A DNA stretch of 64,000 nt. It comes from Campylorhamphus procurvoides (taxonomy: Eukaryota > Chordata > Aves > Passeriformes > Dendrocolaptidae). Position numbers and translations under genes: made by a program. The stretch lies in NCBI GenBank assembly GCA_013396655.1, contig WBMV01001232.1, forward strand, positions 186,001-250,000, read 5' to 3'. Numbering within the stretch: the stretch's first letter is position 1; every line of letters starts with the position of its first letter. Positions 37,401-50,085 of this stretch are shown piece after piece. The notes below the pieces were generated by a model, which was given only the letters and a program-made list of their open reading frames with translations, was not told where the DNA came from and ran no database searches.

Positions 37401-39029
37401 CAAAATAAATTCAAGCTTCTGATGTTTTCCTTAAAACTAATTGCTTATTTTTCTTTAATATTAAAGTGATGTACTGTTTTGAACTTCTGTGGTAGGTCGA
37501 ACAGCTAAAATGCACATCTTGAAAAGACTTATTTAATCTCATCAAGGTGAAACCATTTAAACATGTAATTTATACAATGGCTGTGCTTCCTTAAAAACTG
37601 TTGAGCTCAAAAATCAAAGGGTAACTGACTGAATCTATATCTCCCCAGTGAGGTAATAAATGTACTTTAACACTGACATTTCTCCGGGCAGTACCCTCAA
37701 GAGCTATTCAAGTGCTTAAAATGCTGACATCAGGTAATCCATTTGTTACATCACAAATTTGGGCACCTGTTAAATTTTTTGCTTGATCACTTTGTTTAGG
37801 GCTCATAGATCTATGTACAGTGTCAGCTCTCCTGTGTATGTTGTTGCTTTATCTACATAGTGTTGTTCCATTTCATTGATTTCATTGATAATAAACCCTT
37901 TGGTTATTATCTCGAAATGCTATTAGCAACAGTGATTTCCAAATTTGTTATTAACCCGTTTTCTCAAAAAAAAAAAAAGATTTTTTTTCTAAGCCATGTA
38001 TATATAAGTTCAATTTAATAAGAAAAATGTAATTAAGGCTGGCTCTCTTGCTTAGTGATAGATATAACAATTTGGTCATGAGGAGTGGCTGCTGATCATT
38101 TCTTGAGAAGGTAGCTCAGATGTGACATGGGATATTTCAAAATATGGCAATAAAAAGCCATCTCCAGTAAACAGCATTGGCACTTAATTTGGAATAGAAT
38201 TCTGCTGGAGTTAATATTGAGCAAAAAAGATGAAGAAACAAACAGCCTTTTGTTGTCCTGCCTTCATGAATTAAGTTCTTGAGATTAGGAACAACCACTT
38301 TATGATCCATATTTTTTTTCAATTAATATTAAAATGCCTTATACAATTGGGAAAGTTATCAACAGAAGACATAGAAATATGTATTTTTTCTTTCAACTGT
38401 GAGTGCAATAAAGTGCTTCTGTAACATGATCCAGGGTAATGGAAAAAATGAATATCAAATCATTTAAGGCTCAGAGTGTAGCTTATAAAGTGGCATCTGA
38501 TGGAAAACAAATACTTAAGCTCAAGACAGCTATTCAGACAATGTGTTGCCCAGAGAAGCCAAGCTTTGAGATACCTGGCTTCATTTTGGACACCCAGAGA
38601 AATTGGTTTCTGAGCTTAGAAGTTTGCAATTCTAAACTTAGAAGTTTGCATTGCTGTTTGAGCTGGAACTTACAAGTTTGAGCAGTTCAGAAGTAGTCAA
38701 GAAGACATTTACATTCCATTTAAATCCATAAAGAATTCCTTTGCATTACATTGTTAATGCTTTTCCATTTTCTCTTGAAGTATTTACCAAGGAATTAGAA
38801 AAAATGTTCTAAGGTCAACTCAACTTCAGGGAACACAGTTTTGTCATAGCTAGTTCATGCCAAGCAAAGATCTTAAACATTAAGATAGACATTCGACAAG
38901 GACAGTGAATAATATAGTTATGAAGCTAGATAAAATTCAGTATTAGGGAGCCTAATTTTGTAGATCAGTAGAAAGAACGGATGTTTAGGAAACCAGTGCA
39001 ATTTGTATTTTGGGGACTGCTTTTGCAGT

Positions 39030-39606
39030 TGTTGTGCTTTAAACCCAGCCAGCAACCAAGCCTCACACTGCTACTTGCTCACTCCCCTACCAGTAGAATC
39101 CAGGAGAGAATGGGAAGGGTAAAAGCTGGAAAACTCATGGGTTCAGATAAAGACAGTTTAATAGGGATAGTAAAAGCTTTGCACAAGCAAAGCAAAACAA
39201 GGAATTAGTTCCTGCTTCCCATGTGCAGGCAGGTGTTCAGCCATCCCAGGAGAGCAGGGTCCCATCATGTGGAATTGTTACTTGGGAAGACAAATTCCAT
39301 CACTCCAAATGTCCCTCCTTCCTCCCCCCAGTTTATATACTGAGCATGATGTCATATGGTCTGGAATATCCCTATGATCAGTTTGGGTCACTTTTCCTGG
39401 ATGTGTCTCATCCCAGCCTTCCATGCACCCCCAACATCCCTGACAGCGTGGCAGAATGGAAAGGACAAAAGGCCTTCACTGTGTAAACCCTGCTCAGCCA
39501 TAACAAATTCTATATCATCAGCCCCATGTTCAGTACAAATCCAAAACATAGCCCCTCACCAGCCATTGTGAAGAATATTAACTCTACCCCAGCCAAAACC
39601 AGTACA
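39030..39606 (-). mobile_element. Endogenous retrovirus solo LTR, reverse strand
   Basis: The + strand shows the complement of the same avian LTR class as at 23742 and 54603. It opens with 'tgttgtgctttaaaccc' (39030), then 'gataaagacagtttaatag' (39147), 'gcaaagcaaaacaaggaatt' (39187) and 'gttacttgggaagacaaa' (39278). A reverse TATA 'tttatat' lies at 39332-39338 and an ATF/CREB-like 'tgatgtcat' at 39347-39355. It then reads 'aatccaaaacatagcccc' (39538) and ends '..ccaaaaccagtaca' at 39606. It is essentially full length as a solo LTR. The flanking 5-mers (gcagt / agttt) do not form a perfect target duplication, which suggests age or post-insertion change. Short frames at 38981-39571 are by-products. 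Confidence 0.88.
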
Positions 39607-41689
39607 AGTTTTTAATAAAATTTATTGGTTAAATAAATATAATCTGGTAATGCAGTCAGGTTATTTAGCTATGCAAATATACTTACACATTAATAGTGCT
39701 TCTAAGAGTTCTAATAGTATTAACTACCTGTTTTTTCATGGTGTATTTTAGTTTTATCATATGGCTGTACTTTAGATCCACTGATAGATTCTGCTACAAA
39801 GGAGTAATTGTAAGCATAGTAAAAGCATGCTGAATATGTTAATTTGAAGTAAACACATTCTTTTGTAATAAATCTTTGACTTTCGAAACAATAGAAGAAA
39901 GCTAACATTTATCAATGTTTGTGAATTTCCCATATTTATGCTTTGATAGTGAAAATTTTTGAGGAAGATAAAGTTGGTACATAAATTATAACTATCCAAA
40001 GAATAATTAATTTCACTTTACAACAAATGTTTTTGAAACTGAATATGCTCAGACTTGACATTAAATAAAAAAAGTGCATAAGTATCTTTTGATGCTTTTA
40101 AATATTACCTAGACTTTGTTTTTCAGAAAAGAAACAAGCAGAAATTAAGTCAAATACTAATACCTTATTGATCCATTTGATACAATAACTCTATCTGTCA
40201 TTTATCCTCCTAATATCTCTCATATTGGACTGCACAACTCAAGCAGGCTGAGCTTACTGTTCTCAACTAAAATCTAAAAGTCATAAAGGATGGATTTATT
40301 TTTCTTTAGTACATGAATCCTTTTGTGGAAAAAATGCAATATATTGATAAATTCAAAGTTTTCTAACTAAATATTGATATAAAGGTGCATCAAATTTAAT
40401 TAATAAAAGACATTATAATAAAGCCCAAATTTGACTAGAGATTGAATAATTATTCTGATGTCTGGAGTCTGGAGACTGCAAGTATAAAAACAGAGGACAT
40501 TCCTATTCAATGTGTCATGTAGATACAATTTGTATTAACTTCTGTGAATGTTATCATTAAAAAAATTACAGATCAGAGCTGAACTGGTAAGTGTATGTGC
40601 TTTGTAGAAGGAAGAAGTGTGAAGACCAAATGGAAAGTCTCTGTCAGAGGAGTATATTTTTAATGACTAATGTTGAGGACATTACATGGAAGCACAAAGA
40701 TGTGTTAGGCAAACCCTCCCATGGCCAGACAAAATGAGTATAGAATAACTCATTTGCAATTTCACAGTTTAGCTACAAGTAAAATTACTTCATTTCTATC
40801 TTCAAAGCTCCTAAGCACCTCCAAATACCATGCAGTTATCATGCCACTTACACTGTGATTTGGTACTTGATATATACCAAACCATTCTCAAAAGGACCCT
40901 AAGTAATCATTAGGTGTTAGTTTGTTGTTTTCTGCATAGATTGTTATGACAGTTTTACAGATCAGTTATCTGAACTTGATTAAAATTTAGGAAATATTAG
41001 CCTATTGTCTGCGTTAAGGCCACAGAACAATACCTCTATTTTGACATATCTTTCATAAACCAGATATTTAATTTATCTTTGCAAAATTGAGTGATCTTGA
41101 TGGTTTATTTATCCTTCATGTACATCTGAGATGTAATTGGGAGAGGTGCTGTTATAGACATATTATTATGCTATTTCAGCTCCACGTGCCATTCTGCAGT
41201 AATTCTGAGAACAGCAATTTTAAGGTCCCTTCTGGCTTCAAAATAATAGGAGTGCCTTAGAGCACACAAAATATCTTGATGGTATTACTCAGTTCTCATT
41301 TTACAGGTTTAATTGAAACCACTATCAAATAATTATTCTAGACCAGAAATAATTTTTAAAAAACTTCTGGAGATCATGTGTGCCCCTACTGCTCTAAGTT
41401 CTTACTACCACAGCTGAGGGATAAGAGCCCTGCTTTACAATTTTTTTATCAGAAGATAGAGTGTCTATTAGAGTGAGTGAATAGAGAGGCATAGTGGAGA
41501 TACCGCATTCTTGAAAAATGCTGGCTTGTTTACCTGAAAACGGACCTCTTCTACTCTATGATATGGATAACACCAGTGTCAAGATCTGAAGGTTTACAGG
41601 TGTATGTCAAGTACTGCCAGAATGTAGCCATAGGACTTTGAACTATAAACCAATAATTAGGCTGAGGGAATGGATACTAACTAAATTTG

Positions 41690-41762
41690 CCCTGCTCTGA
41701 GCAGCAAGACGGGTGAGGCAATCTCAGGGGTCCTCTCCAACAAAAAGTGATTCTGCAATTTA
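41690..41762 (+). mobile_element. Short CR1 3'-end fragment
   Basis: The text 'ctctgagcagcaagacggg', then 'caatctcaggggtcctctcc' at about 41718 and 'gtgattctgcaattta' at about 41746 matches the order and content of the CR1 terminal region (gatgatctcaggggtcccttcc ... gattctgtgattc). Only about 70 bases survive, so the call is tentative. Confidence 0.5.
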
Positions 41763-42211
41763 TTGAGTCCATGCCTGTCTCAGCAGTGCCTGGGCATGAA
41801 CCAAACATTGCTCTCAGTGCCCTGCAATGGAGCATTCTTTTTTTTTTTTTTTTAATGGAAAAATGAGAGCAGAAGGCATAGTTGTATGGTTGCAAGTTAT
41901 ACATATTTGTTCTGCTTGACCTTGGGGCCATGATTTTTTTTCTAAATTTCCTGATATGAGCATAGTGATAAGGAAACCCCTCAATACTAAGAAAGGCAAA
42001 ACATATTCAAACTGTACAAAAGGCTTGTTATTATATAGCAGTAAAAATACAGCATTTACTTTCCTGCAGCTTTCTGTGGACTGAGGGTACCAGTCAGCCA
42101 TCAGATGCATCTTCTGTGTCTACTCCCTGAGAAAGACATAGGTCTATGAGAAAAAATTCTCTATATTCTGTTTTTCTTACCATTACCATACGGACAATAT
42201 TATTCCTACAC

Positions 42212-42246
42212 TATTACTCTTTAATATCGTATTACTCTTTAATATC
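42212..42246. repeat. 18-bp tandem duplication
   Basis: 'tattactctttaatatc' occurs at 42212-42228 and again at 42230-42246, with period 18 and no mismatch in the 17 bases compared. It looks like a recent replication-slippage event. Confidence 0.9.
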
Positions 42247-43456
42247 AGGTACTGCAAAAACACAATTAGGTCACACCTAAATTATCTTATCCTAAACTAC
42301 TTTAAGGAAAGTGTTTGATGCTTTGATCACATGGATTTTTTTGTGCATCAGAGATGAACGAGTGGTTATCAACCAGAGTTCCCAGCAGTGAAATGTCTTG
42401 TTTGTTCAGTTGTTTGAGGAGTACATAAGCAAATATATCTGTAACCAGCTGGCTGAGCAAATAGAAATGTATGCATATCACTGTCCTTTCAATATTAACT
42501 TTACCTGAGCCCCTATCACGTCAGTGTTGACTTTGTTTGTGTATTTATTCTTTTATTAATTTTGGCTCAGCTGAGGGCTTTGTAATGATTTTTGAATTTT
42601 TCTGTGTGGGTGTAACAGTCTACCCAGCTGGAACAGTGTTTCTGTCCTGTCTGACACATTTGTCCCATAGTGCAGCAAAACAAACAAGACTGCAAGACCT
42701 CTTCTCCCTGCATAATGTATTTTTTTCTATGCTATGCATTCAGAAGTCAAAGTTAGTAAAAGTGATGATTTTATTTCAGTTGCTGGGATGTCTTTTTTAT
42801 TACTTGAATTGCCTTCATGAAGTTACTTACCTGTGGGCTGCAGATGTCTTCTCAAACATTTTCACATTGGTTTGACACTGCAAGATGGATTAGTTACAAT
42901 AGTTAGTTACAAGATAATAATTAGTTACAATAACAAAACTATATAACATCTATAATAAAAACTCGTGGTGTTTATTGTAGCAGGCACTCCCCTAAGTTCA
43001 CACATGAGTGTCCATCCACACTGACTTATAAATTAATCAGACCTTACTGTATGCTCACATTATGTGACAGAAGTAATAAAGGAATGTCAGCAAAAGGACT
43101 AAATGCATTACAAGAAAAATAAAGCCAAAGGAATAAATAAAATAAAACAGAAATGCAGCTAATTATATAAGTGGTGAGTTTGATATTATTGTAAATCTGA
43201 TCCAAAGAATCAAAATTCAAAGTGCTATTTTTAATACTGTGATTATTGAAGAATTTTATTCTTAACAGTCCTCAATTAAATAAAAAAGATGAAAAATTCT
43301 TTTCATAATTTATCACTATAATCATAAGCAGGAAGGGGAATTGAAAAGAGCACACTTTCTTGTATTTCTAGATTGTGATACAGGATGAAGTACAGCTTTT
43401 CATACATTGTGTTACAATAACATCTTCATTTTGCTAGAAAAGATGTCCTGTTTCTG

Positions 43457-43487
43457 TAGATATCAACAATGGCAATGTTGATATCTA
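43457..43487. repeat. Perfect 12-bp inverted repeat overlapping a direct repeat
   Basis: Arms 'tagatatcaaca' (43457-43468) and 'tgttgatatcta' (43476-43487), loop of 7. The loop text 'aatggcaatgt' (43468-43478) is repeated at 43489-43499 just outside the hairpin. Confidence 0.9.
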
Positions 43488-44343
43488 TAATGGCAATGTG
43501 TGGCTGCAAAAAATGCATAAGGAAGTTCCTTAGGCCATCTGATACACTTAAGGGACAAAGAGCTAGAGATAGGTCTGCTCTCCTAGATTTTCCAGGTTAA
43601 AAAAGAAAGAAATTAATTGAGAATGTTTAAATTATGAAACATAGAAGTACTTGGAGAGAAATTAGTGCAGTAAAAAAGATTGAGTAGAATCCATAAGATT
43701 CTGGAAACTCTAAGACACTTTGGAAATCCAAAAGATTAAGGAAATCAACTGTTAATATATGTTATACTGTATGTATTGAATTGTATGTGTTGTATGTATT
43801 GTTTCCTGGACAAGAGAAGATGGAAGAGTGGCTCGTTGAAAGGCTGGGACTTTCTTGTTTGATCTATAAATATAAAAATAAAATGTCAAATATCAAATTT
43901 TCTCTGCTGTAAAGTTAGAAAATGTACATTTGTATTATTTTTCTAGTGTGTATTTACTGACTGTATATCTGTTGCAAATAGTATAATTCCATACTTCAGT
44001 GGAATCTAAATATCCTAGAATCAAGCATAGACAGAAATTCATAACCTGGTTCTGATTTGATTGTACAGTTTTAATTTAGTCTCTGTAAGAATTCATAATA
44101 ACCTTCTGTCTAAAAGCATTCTTTCCATACCATCCAAGAAACTATAAAATTTCTTCTCCCTTACTCTGGGGAATATTACCCTAGAGGACTTCAAAGAACT
44201 TTTTAAGCCTTTTTTTTCCTTATTCACTTATCCTAATAAATGGTCTCTATCACTGTTGTCTGTTCCCAAATTTATTCTTTTTTGGATTGCATTATTCCAA
44301 GAGGAAGGCAGGGGAAAAGAACTAACAAAATGACAGCTTTTCC

Positions 44344-44356
44344 TACCCTCTGGTGG
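44344..44356 (-). promoter_or_regulatory. CTCF-like motif
   Basis: The + strand reads 'taccctctggtgg'. This agrees at 12 of 13 positions with the reverse complement of the CTCF core (YGCCMYCTRSTGG), differing at the second base. It lies in unique DNA. Binding is inferred from sequence only. Confidence 0.35.
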
Positions 44357-46909
44357 CAGAATGACATTTTAGATGAGGACAGAAATTTGGTAATTTTCCA
44401 CTCCTTGGAACATAGTCATCTTATTTGTGGTAGAGTCTCCTGTTATTAGGCAACTAGCACTTTTCTTAGATCGGCTTTTACTAACTACAGACTAGATCCC
44501 AAAATTTCTCTGATTTTACTCAATCCTTCCAAATTCTCATGCTGGACCTTCAAAACAAAATTTTACATTCATTACCATTTGGAATTTTTTTTCCCTCAGA
44601 TATTATCCATACAGTAGCGCTTTTTTTACATATGGTAAAAGATGTGCCTTATAAATTCTTTTTGGTATTGTTAATATAAGCATCTCAAATTAGAAAAGTA
44701 AAATCACAAGTAAAAAATGATCAAGTCTAAATTACATTATATCATAATCTATCTCAAAATATTTTACTTATATTTCTTTTACATCAAACAAAAGTCATCT
44801 TCAGAGTAGAGTAGACAGTGAGTCATTATTGACCAAGACAATATTGGATAACAGTAGCCTGACTGAGAGGACAAAAATAGACAATGTGCCTTTTGTAAGA
44901 ACTATAGACCAAGACCCAAGTTAGAATGAATCCATATGGCTTCATTTAAGCACAAGAATACAATGTTGCACATCAAAATCCTTTGAAGTTAAAAGAAATT
45001 AAAAGCATAGATGACTACAGCCACAGAAAGAAAAAATAACCAGGAACAAATTTTTCTGTTAGATTTCTGTTAGAAAAACTGTAAAAATAGAACAACAAAG
45101 AAAGCCTGTTCTATATGAAGCAAACTGACGAGTTTGCAAACTAAGACGGAAGAGAGGAGCATAGGAGGCAGTGTTAGATAACCTGAAGAACAGTGGAATA
45201 AAATGGGATAAAAAGAGAGTATACAATAACTGTACCAATTGCAACATGTTCAGAAGAATTATTTAAGATGATATTCTGAAACTCAAATTGCTACAAGTAT
45301 CATGTTTAGTTCAACACTCATGTGTGCTAATTATATTGTTTGAAATACAATTACTGTCTCCAATCCTTGCACTTAGTATTGTCTAAACTAATATTTGTTT
45401 AGGTTTTTTCTGCTATTGTTTTTAAAGAGAAAGGAATATTTCCAGATTATTTACTATTTTCCTGTTATTACTATATTTTTTACATCCAATTTTACAGTGC
45501 CACTCTACATTCAAGTTGCTGTTGGTGGGACTTCACATGCAACACACTAGCACAGTGCTACCATATCACAGACACTAAATAAAATATGAAGTATTTATTT
45601 AAATGACTGGAAGCTATTGGGAAGAAAAGCAGAAGATCAATAATAAATTACATTAAATGCTAAATAATACATGAAATAAATGCCACCATGAGGTAATATA
45701 TGTTCCTATCTTACTGCCATCCATGCTTGACGATCTTGTCAAACTGCAGAAACGAAATGATTTTATGTTTAATTTGCCAAATAATTGCCCTATCCAGACA
45801 GTAAATGTATTCTAGTTCACATTACAGTTCTGCAGAATCTTTTCATATTTTTCTGTCAATCTATTCATATTGTAAGTTGTTGGCACATTATCATTTTGTA
45901 AATTTCTTAAAGATTAGTTGCTATAGACACAACATCACTTTTTCTACATACGCTGCACTGTTCATTCACTTAACAAAACACTCCACTTTCAACTGCTTGT
46001 TCATCAATCAGACTGGAGGAAAAAACCCAAATGATTCAGTTCTACAATATTACATAAATAAAGAACACAATTAAACCTTTAAACCTTTCTTGTGTGAAAC
46101 TGTTCCCTGATAAATATTTTGGAAATTTAGTACAAGACTGAGGGTATTGAGAAGGGCTGAATAGCTTTTATACCCTTTCCATGAAAAGATTATCTCTGAA
46201 AAAAAGCCCACCATGATACTGGGCAGTGAAGTGTTTTTTAAGAATAGGCCTCATGCAACAGAGAAACATAATGTCTCCCCTGTGCTCAAACAAACATTTC
46301 TAACTGCAAGACATTTAACAGCTGTTTGGTTCTCAAGGAGATCTGGTGCTCCATATCAATATCTAAACCAGGGAAGAGTTCCATGGAAGAAAACTGTAAA
46401 AAACCCACCCCAATCCAAAGCAATTTTCATTGCCTTATCAGGTACTTCGTGATAGCATACTATACATCACATGAAAGGCAAGCAATGTTAAAACGACTGT
46501 GAGTGTAGCAGGTCGAACCCTTGTCTAAAGCTTAGTGTTTTTTCATTGTGAAAATGCACCATCCAAATAAGAAGGAGGATCATGCAAGCTTGGTCCAGTG
46601 AAGAGAAATAGCTATTGCATTAACTAAAAGGATTCTGTTCTGGCTTTCCCCCTCTGTACACTGTGTCAGTGGACTAGAAAGCAGTCCATCATCTCATATG
46701 TAGGGATTCATGCTGGACAAATTTATCTGTAATTTCATTTAGTTGTCTTAAGAAGTAACAACTTTCTAAAAACTTACTAGGCAACTGATCAGAAATTAGT
46801 ATAGCTATACAATGGATTTTTAAGTTGATGGAAATAAATTATGTCTATTTAATTATGAGCACCAGATCCTAATATAACACTTAAAATACTAAATGTACCT
46901 AAGATCTCA

Positions 46910-47000
46910 ATCTCTCTCTCTCTCTGTCTCTTATATCTATATCTATATACATATCTATATATCTATATCTATCTATATCATCTATCTATATCTAGATATA
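46910..47000. repeat. (TC)n-(ATCT/ATATCT)n microsatellite
   Basis: About ten TC units followed by interrupted TATC/ATATCT units. Clearly simple-sequence DNA. Confidence 0.92.
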
Positions 47001-47426
47001 CCTAAATCTGGTATATCTCTGTAAGTACCTCCAAAAAGAGAATAACATATATGAACCTAAGTTCTGAAATGCTCATTTATGACAATATAGGTCAGCCTAG
47101 AAATTCAGCCTAATTTGTTCTGTAACAAAAGACAAAGAAAAAATAATCTAATAGCTTACATTCCTTATACTTCTCATTTTCTTCTTTCTGTGTTCTGCTG
47201 TTTTTCTCTGAAATGTTTCATGCTTATAATATGTGTGAAAACCAGCAGGTAATAAGCATGTGGGCTACAAAGCATTTTGAAGTCTGATATCCAAAGTAGA
47301 AGGATTTATTTTCTTTTAATTTTACCTCAGGATGAAGTCAAAGTGAAAGTGCAGTCTGAAATTATCAGAAAAATGAAGGGAGTAGCAGAAGATGAATTTA
47401 TTCTTGCAATCATCTTATATAGATAA

Positions 47427-47638
47427 TGTGGAGGTTTGGGTTGGCACCCTGCCAAGCCCAGGGCCCAGCCACACAAATCCCACCCCAAGAGAGAAGGGAA
47501 AAAAAAGTACCCAAAAAGGCAATTTTAGTAAAAGTATATATATATATATATATTCACATATATTACAATTATATACAATCAAACACTATGAATCTACAGA
47601 ACAAATCCCAGAACAACCCCCCAGAAGGGAAAAGGGGN
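47427..47638 (-). mobile_element. Partial ERV LTR, reverse strand, ending at an assembly N
   Basis: Begins with an LTR-like terminus 'tgtggaggtttgggttgg' at 47427, then 'ccagggcccagccacac'-type text at about 47458 and 'aagagagaagggaaaaaa' at 47488. A TA run follows at 47535-47553, then 'acaaatcccagaacaacc' at 47600 and an N at 47638. After the N the sequence changes at once to AT-rich unique-looking DNA. The order resembles the complement of the 3' half of a passerine ERV LTR. The remaining part of the LTR is missing. Confidence 0.65.
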
Positions 47639-50085
47639 TATAATGTATTAATTTATTAATTTAATTAATTTATGACACTTCCCTATGGCAAGATTCTTAG
47701 ACTACACATGATTGAACACTTTCTCCTTTCATTGGATGATGGGGAGCCTACAGCTATTATTAGTTATTAAAAGTTTCACCAAAGAACAATATACAGTCCA
47801 TTCCATCGTCTGAATTTCAAATACATATTTTTACTCTCTGCCAAACAGGGAATCTGGGTTGCTTTCTGCAGTTACCCAAAAGGGGAATAGGATCGTATTG
47901 TTCCCTGTAGAACTACTGCAACAAATTAATGTCGAGTATTGGGCTAAAGAAAATCACAAATTTCATAATAAAAAATTCTGTCATGTTCCATCATGGATAA
48001 ATGCCTAGTTCCACAGCCCCAGCTGAGATGAATGGAGTGGTTAAGAAGTTACAGAATTATGTGTCAGGCTATTTTTGGTCTCAGGCTGCACCATCACACT
48101 GGTTTATGTTTTGTTTCATAATTGTCAAGTTTTCTGGAAGTAGAGGAGCAGAAGCAGCAAAAATAAAATGAATAAAAAAATGAAGCAACAAAAGGAGAAA
48201 AAAAAATTGTAACCCTGAAAACATACACTAACATGGCTTTGAGGGGTTGTTAAGGAATGCTGAAAGTGATTTATTTAATTGAGTGCAAATATAAACTTGC
48301 TAAAGACAAGAGCAGTGGATGCACTTCTTATACTTCAATACATGTAATATGAAATGCAATTAAAATGAAAGTAATAAGTAAAAAAATTTAGGAAGAAAAG
48401 TTATGAGTCTAAACAACCTTGCTATACATGAATTAAACATTGACCTAGACTTCACATCAAATCCTGGCTTTGAAATGAATCCATCCTATGATCTGTAATA
48501 AATGATTCCTTCTATCAGATCTTAATTTTTTACTGTATCTAAAATGAGTAAAATTTAAAAAAAAGAAAAGGAACAGAAATTGTTAGAAATTAAGACCTTG
48601 TAAAGCACATATATCCATATTCAGAAAGGCCTGTACAGAAGTGCAGGGACTAACTGATGTAGCCTAATTTAGTTTAAGAACTACGCTGGGAAAAAAAAGG
48701 ATTGCCTTCAAGTAAGAACTTGCACAATAGTGCAAACACAGCATGGAGGCCTTCCAGAGAGTTGCAGATTCTTTCAGCTTAAACTGAATTCTGAGTTGTA
48801 CATTCTGGGCAAAACTACCCCAGAAAGGCAAGGTGGCAATAGATTGTGTCTTTTAAGCTTCACCTTCTCTTCTCCCAAGTCCTCTTCACATTTGCTTCGG
48901 CTGAAATCTATCCTAGGCCTTAGATTTTAAAAATGTTTCCCTGCTGGGCTCCATACCAAGCAGGCAATATATACAGTCTCAAGAGCCTCATCGCAAATTT
49001 TAAGCACTGTGCATAGCAATATGAAAACATTAATAAGTTTTATTAGTAGCAGAACAATAAATCAAAAATTCTTGGCTTTCAACCCTACTCAGAATCCCCT
49101 CCTCCTCTTCTTTATTCAATAAGCAATTACAGGCTCACTTTCTTTCTTTTCATAGCCAGTTACAGATGAAAGTTTTTTTGGAGTTATTAAGTTTTATGAG
49201 AAAAATATTTGTTCTCTTATCTTTTCTGCGCCTCAAAATTTTCAGTTTTAAATTTTTTACCTTAACCTTAATGTTCATAAAATAAAGAAATATTTGTGGA
49301 GCTCAGGGTAATTAAATCATTAGTGACATAGTAATAAATGAGTTAATCAATGAAAATACATAAGTAAACAAGTTTATTAAACTATTGGAATGGACTGGGA
49401 GCTAACATTATGGAAGATGATTTTACAGATTGTACAGTCAGATAATACTTTTCCTTGTTGCTCAAGCTGTAGAGTTTAAGCCTTGGCAGCTAAAATAACA
49501 TTGATCAATCATCAATACCATTTTTATGGCTCTTTGTCATAAAGAAGACATACTGTAATTCATAACGAATAATACCTTGCTGCGCTGCAATCTCTTTTTA
49601 TTTTTAAAACATCTAATAGAGGCAAGTACGTAACAGATATTCCATGCATGAATCTCTTCTATTAAGTATCAACAAGGCATTTACGGATGATGCATATGTG
49701 TTGACAAAGAAACACAAGCCAAGTTTTCACAGGTGTCAGCTCTGTTTTGGTACTTGAACAAACAATTAACTGGGGCAACAAGGCTGCTGTAATCTTCATC
49801 GGCTATTCACAGCTTGATGATGCACTAGATCATTGGGTACAGGCAGCACGTTATGGAGTTGTGTTCTGCCAGAAATCTTTCTTCATACTTTGTTGGAAGG
49901 CATATACAACAGCAATGGCTTGCACACAAATAAGGGGCAAATCTGAGCCTTGTGAAAGATGCACAAAATTTGGGAGACAAACCTTAGAAAATCAGAAATG
50001 TTTTTAATACAATGTGATGGAATAAAAGGGAAGAGAAAGGAAAATGAAAATATTGCAATAGAATGAAGACAATAAGATAAAATTG
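47639..50085. other. Unique DNA, including a possible conserved non-coding block
   Basis: No gene recognised. An AT-rich stretch follows the N (47640-47675). The segment 49495-49880 is discussed as a conserved-element candidate. The 86-codon frame at 49747-50007 partly overlaps it and has no recognised domain. Confidence 0.5.

Larger units (their letters stand above)
31284..39029. other. Long unique interval
   Basis: No confirmed gene in 7.7 kb. It contains a T8A8 palindrome at 31478-31493, the AT-rich tract at 32195-32320, the GC-rich unknown block at 32430-32960, a TTTA repeat at 34376-34402, and two stretches (36690-36830 and 37490-37800) resembling conserved non-coding DNA. An A13 run followed by T8 lies at 37966-37988. 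A 14-bp direct repeat lies at 38615-38650. Confidence 0.5.
39607..47426. other. Long unique interval with minor repeats
   Basis: No confirmed gene in 7.8 kb. Contains a tiny CR1 end (41690-41762), a T16 run (41838-41853), an 18-bp tandem duplication (42212-42246), a perfect hairpin (43457-43487), a CTCF-like motif (44344-44356) and a microsatellite (46910-47000). A 112-codon frame at 42537-42875 has no recognisable domain. Confidence 0.5.

Noticed and set aside
38500..38620. Possible CR1 3' UTR fragment ('tgttgcccagagaagcc')
   Set aside because: Only one short block matches; neighbouring CR1 blocks are not in order.
41205..41270. Possible CR1 tail ('ttaaggtcccttctgg')
   Set aside because: A single short match without the terminal repeat or adjoining CR1 text.
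42537..42875. 112-codon frame with hydrophobic segments
   Set aside because: No recognisable family, no conserved start or splice context; hydrophobicity follows from T-rich DNA.
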